Shown here: positions 61,504-64,000 of the stretch, piece after piece
Numbering within the stretch: the first letter of the stretch is position 1
Layout: each line of letters starts with the position of its first letter
Position numbers and translations under genes: made by a program
Notes under the pieces: model-generated
Told to the model about the DNA's origin: nothing
The model's database searches: none
Seen by the model: the letters and a program-made list of their open reading frames with translations, nothing else
Assembly: GCF_000174755.1 (NCBI RefSeq)
Contig: NZ_ACLQ01000002.1
Span: 1-64,000, forward strand
Reading direction: 5' to 3'
DNA from: Capnocytophaga gingivalis ATCC 33624
GTDB taxonomy: Bacteria > Bacteroidota > Bacteroidia > Flavobacteriales > Flavobacteriaceae
Length of the DNA: 64,000 nucleotides

Positions 61504-64000
61504 ATGAAGAAGTTTTTTAAAATTTTTGGTATCATTGTTTTAGTATTGATACTATTACTTGTTTGCATACCCTTTCTCTTTAAGAATACTATAAAGGAGA
61601 AAATCATGGAGAAAGTAAATGAAAGTGTGAATGCTCAGATTAGTTTTACTGACTTTTCTCTGAGTGTCTTCAAGAACTTTCCCAATGCAACAGTAGAACT
61701 CGAGGGCCTAAAGGTCATTAACAATGCTCCTTTTGCTGGAGACACTTTGGCTTATGTGGGGAATTTCTCAGCAAAGGTGAACCTTAAGGATATCCTTTTC
61801 AAAGGAGATAAGGATCCCTACAAGCTCTTAGGATTCTCTCTATCAAATGCTGTAGTGAATGTACACATGAATGAGGAGGGGAAAGGTAACTTTGATATTG
61901 CCAAAAGTACTTCTGATACTACTGACGAAGAACCCAATAATTTCTCTCTTGATCTCAAGGAGTATAGCATAGAGAATCTACGCTTTACATTCAGGGATGA
62001 TACTTCTAAAATGAGTGTTATCCTTGATAGTCTTTATCATAAAGGAAAAGGAAATTTCGCTAATCAAGTACTTGATTTAGAGACAACTACAGCTACTAAG
62101 GTTTCTTTTGCTTCTGATGGAACAGCTTTTCTACGCAACAATGTAGTTACCCTAGATGCTGTCTTAGGAATCGACCTAAACCAACAAAAGTATACGCTCA
62201 AGGACAATACATTGAAATTGAACGCTTTGGAACTTAATTTTGACGGATTTGTACAGCTTTTGGAAGATGGACAACTCTACAATCTATCTTTTAAAACACC
62301 TAAGACAACCTTCAAGAATTTCTTGGATCTGATCCCTGCTGCCTATACCAAGAGTATAGAAGGAGTACAGACCACTGGTGAATTTACTATCAATGGTAAG
62401 GTAGATGGTAAGTATACTCCTACCACTATTCCTAAGCTGGATATTCGTATGCTCTCGAATAATGCGTCGTTCAAGTATCCTTCCTTACCTAAGTCTGTCA
62501 AAAATATTGATATAGATGTAAAAATAGGAAATGAAACAGAAAAATTGGAGGATACTTATGTGAATATCAATCGTTTTGCCTTCACTATAGACCAAGATGC
62601 TTTTTCTGTAAAGGCCTTGCTCAGAAATCTTACTAAAAATATGTTGGTGAATGCGGATCTGAAAGGAGTGATCAATTTGGAGAATATCCAAAAAGCTTAT
62701 CCTGTGAAGATGGATTTGGATCTGAAAGGTATTCTCAAGGCGGACATCTCTACAGCTTTCGATATGGCTTCAGTAGAAAAGAAGGCTTACGAACGTATTC
62801 AAAACTCAGGACACGCTTCTTTGGAGAAATTTGTCTATTCAGGAGCCGGCTTCTTGCAGCCTTTCCATATCAATAAGGCGGGAATTTCTTTCAATAATGC
62901 TAAGATAGAACTTACAGAACTGGATGCTAAGACAGGTAAGACTGATTTCAATATTAAGGGGACTTTAGAAAATTTCTATGGGTTTACACTTCGTAATGAG
63001 GTGCTCAAAGGGAATTTCACCCTCGCTTCCAATCATATAGATGTAGGTGATTTCATGCAAACCGATACACCTGCGGAAACTCCTAAGCAAGATAAGCAAG
63101 AAGAAAAGCCTACAGAAACTAAACCTACTTCCAAGACAAATGCTTCTATCAAAATTCCTGCTTTTCTAGATTGTAGTCTCGATGCCAAAGCCAAGAGTGT
63201 ACTTTATGATAAGCTCAATTTGACTAATGTATCAGGAAAACTTATTATCAAGGATGAAAAAGTAAGCCTACAGAACCTGCAAACCGATATCTTTGGTGGA
63301 AAAACCGCTGTTACAGGAAGTGTATCTACCAAAGGGGATACCTCCACTTTTTCTGTGGATTTGGACATGAACAAACTTAACGTTATGGAGTCTTTCTCTC
63401 AGATAGAAATGCTTAAGAAAATTATGCCTATTGCCAAAGTAGTAGAAGGTTTTTTTAGTTCTAAGATTAATGTAAAGGGAAAGCTCACTCCAGAACTTAC
63501 CCCTGATATCAATTCTATCTCAGGAAGTCTTTCTGCAGCCCTATTGGATAGCCATCTAAAAGAGGCTTCTCCCTTAGTTTCAGCTTTGGATGCTCAGTTC
63601 AATCAGTTGAATCTTTCCAAGCTAAACCTTAAGGATCTCAAGGCTAATGTAACCTTTGAAAATGGCCGTGTGGTGGTAAAACCTTTTGCTATCAAGTGGA
63701 ATGGTAGTACTATCAATGTAGCAGGAACACATGGGTTTGACCAAACCATGGATTACAAACTTACTTTCAATGTCCCTGCTAAAATGCTTGGTCAGGATGC
63801 TTCAGCCCTATTGGCTAAGCTTACAGTAACCGAACAACAGAAGTTAGGGGATATTCCTGTCAATGTGAATATGGGGGGTAACTTTACCAAACCTCAGGTA
63901 TCGACCGATATGAAACAAGTTGTCAATAACCTTGCGCTACAGGTAGCCAAAGCGCAAGCAAACCAGCTTACGGATAAGGTGATGGACAAAGTAGGTAAAG
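61504..64000 (+). CDS. AsmA-family protein, cut by the window end
   Basis: Open from ATG 61504 to the window edge (832 codons, no stop). It has a signal-anchor helix (FKIFGIIVLVLILLLVCIPF, residues 5-24), then repeated beta-strand segments with FSLSVFKNFPNATVELEGL, and a C-terminal AsmA-like region near residues 735-815 (MDYKLTFNVPAKMLG). AsmA proteins are large periplasmic, outer-membrane-biogenesis-related proteins thought to move lipids between membranes. The 3' end is missing. A Pro/Thr/Lys-rich linker lies near residue 525. Confidence 0.82.
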   Translation, partial: MKKFFKIFGIIVLVLILLLVCIPFLFKNTIKEKIMEKVNESVNAQISFTDFSLSVFKNFPNATVELEGLKVINNAPFAGDTLAYVGNFSAKVNLKDILFKGDKDPYKLLGFSLSNAVVNVHMNEEGKGNFDIAKSTSDTTDEEPNNFSLDLKEYSIENLRFTFRDDTSKMSVILDSLYHKGKGNFANQVLDLETTTATKVSFASDGTAFLRNNVVTLDAVLGIDLNQQKYTLKDNTLKLNALELNFDGFVQLLEDGQLYNLSFKTPKTTFKNFLDLIPAAYTKSIEGVQTTGEFTINGKVDGKYTPTTIPKLDIRMLSNNASFKYPSLPKSVKNIDIDVKIGNETEKLEDTYVNINRFAFTIDQDAFSVKALLRNLTKNMLVNADLKGVINLENIQKAYPVKMDLDLKGILKADISTAFDMASVEKKAYERIQNSGHASLEKFVYSGAGFLQPFHINKAGISFNNAKIELTELDAKTGKTDFNIKGTLENFYGFTLRNEVLKGNFTLASNHIDVGDFMQTDTPAETPKQDKQEEKPTETKPTSKTNASIKIPAFLDCSLDAKAKSVLYDKLNLTNVSGKLIIKDEKVSLQNLQTDIFGGKTAVTGSVSTKGDTSTFSVDLDMNKLNVMESFSQIEMLKKIMPIAKVVEGFFSSKINVKGKLTPELTPDINSISGSLSAALLDSHLKEASPLVSALDAQFNQLNLSKLNLKDLKANVTFENGRVVVKPFAIKWNGSTINVAGTHGFDQTMDYKLTFNVPAKMLGQDASALLAKLTVTEQQKLGDIPVNVNMGGNFTKPQVSTDMKQVVNNLALQVAKAQANQLTDKVMDKVGK

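Overview
The window is A+T-rich DNA from a member of the Bacteroidota, most likely Flavobacteriaceae. Capnocytophaga or a relative would fit, but I cannot fix the genus. Evidence: promoters with the Bacteroidota -7 box TAnnTTTG, a tRNA-Ser without an encoded CCA, a dnaE with an N-terminal proofreading exonuclease, and typical flavobacterial families (DUF3276, DUF4268, HU/SPOR-like protein, GapN-type dehydrogenase, ExbB with two ExbD proteins). Most of it is chromosomal housekeeping sequence; no prophage, CRISPR array or intact insertion sequence was seen.

Positions 1-27306 are read almost entirely leftward (minus). In order: the 5' end of comEC, a small CxxC membrane protein, a gapN-like dehydrogenase, a Wzz/SLBB polysaccharide-export pair, exonuclease-fused dnaE, a groES-orf-groEL operon with an extra gene between the chaperonin genes, a CYTH protein, sbcD-sbcC, an ExbB/ExbD/ExbD proton-channel cluster, tRNA-Ser, an acyltransferase-asparaginase pair and tatD. 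Then come fbp (plus), a MITE-like element, rsmI, a hypothetical gene and a thioesterase. dnaA opens the rightward half at 27456.

Positions 29054-34445 are again leftward: two secreted or lipoprotein hypotheticals, a decayed IS1595-type element, an HU/SPOR protein, pdxH and a frameshifted DUF3108 gene. From 34747 to 44403 genes run rightward: a YD-repeat-like lipoprotein, metF, a TerB/J-domain protein, pdhA-pdhC, an NlpC/P60-like protein lacking its cysteine, rlmH, udk, a DivIC-like protein and a DUF3276 protein. Positions 44652-51504 are leftward: an SLC13-type permease, glmM, and a tandem duplication with two paralogous membrane proteins, a frameshifted lipoprotein and a dead glmM fragment. 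From 51632 to the end genes run rightward: CopD-like protein, xer recombinase, a frameshifted hpf/raiA, pncA, glycosyltransferases, dapB, rluD-like, aroB, and an AsmA-like gene cut by the window end.

Most worth a second look: the gene inside the groE operon and its sigma-54-like promoter; three single-base frameshifts, two of them one base short in homopolymers (A8 in hpf, T7 in a lipoprotein signal peptide); the X-Y-glmM'-X-glmM duplication; the Cys-to-Ser change in the NlpC/P60 protein; a 131-bp inverted-repeat element with an AATA duplication; and the IS1595 relic.
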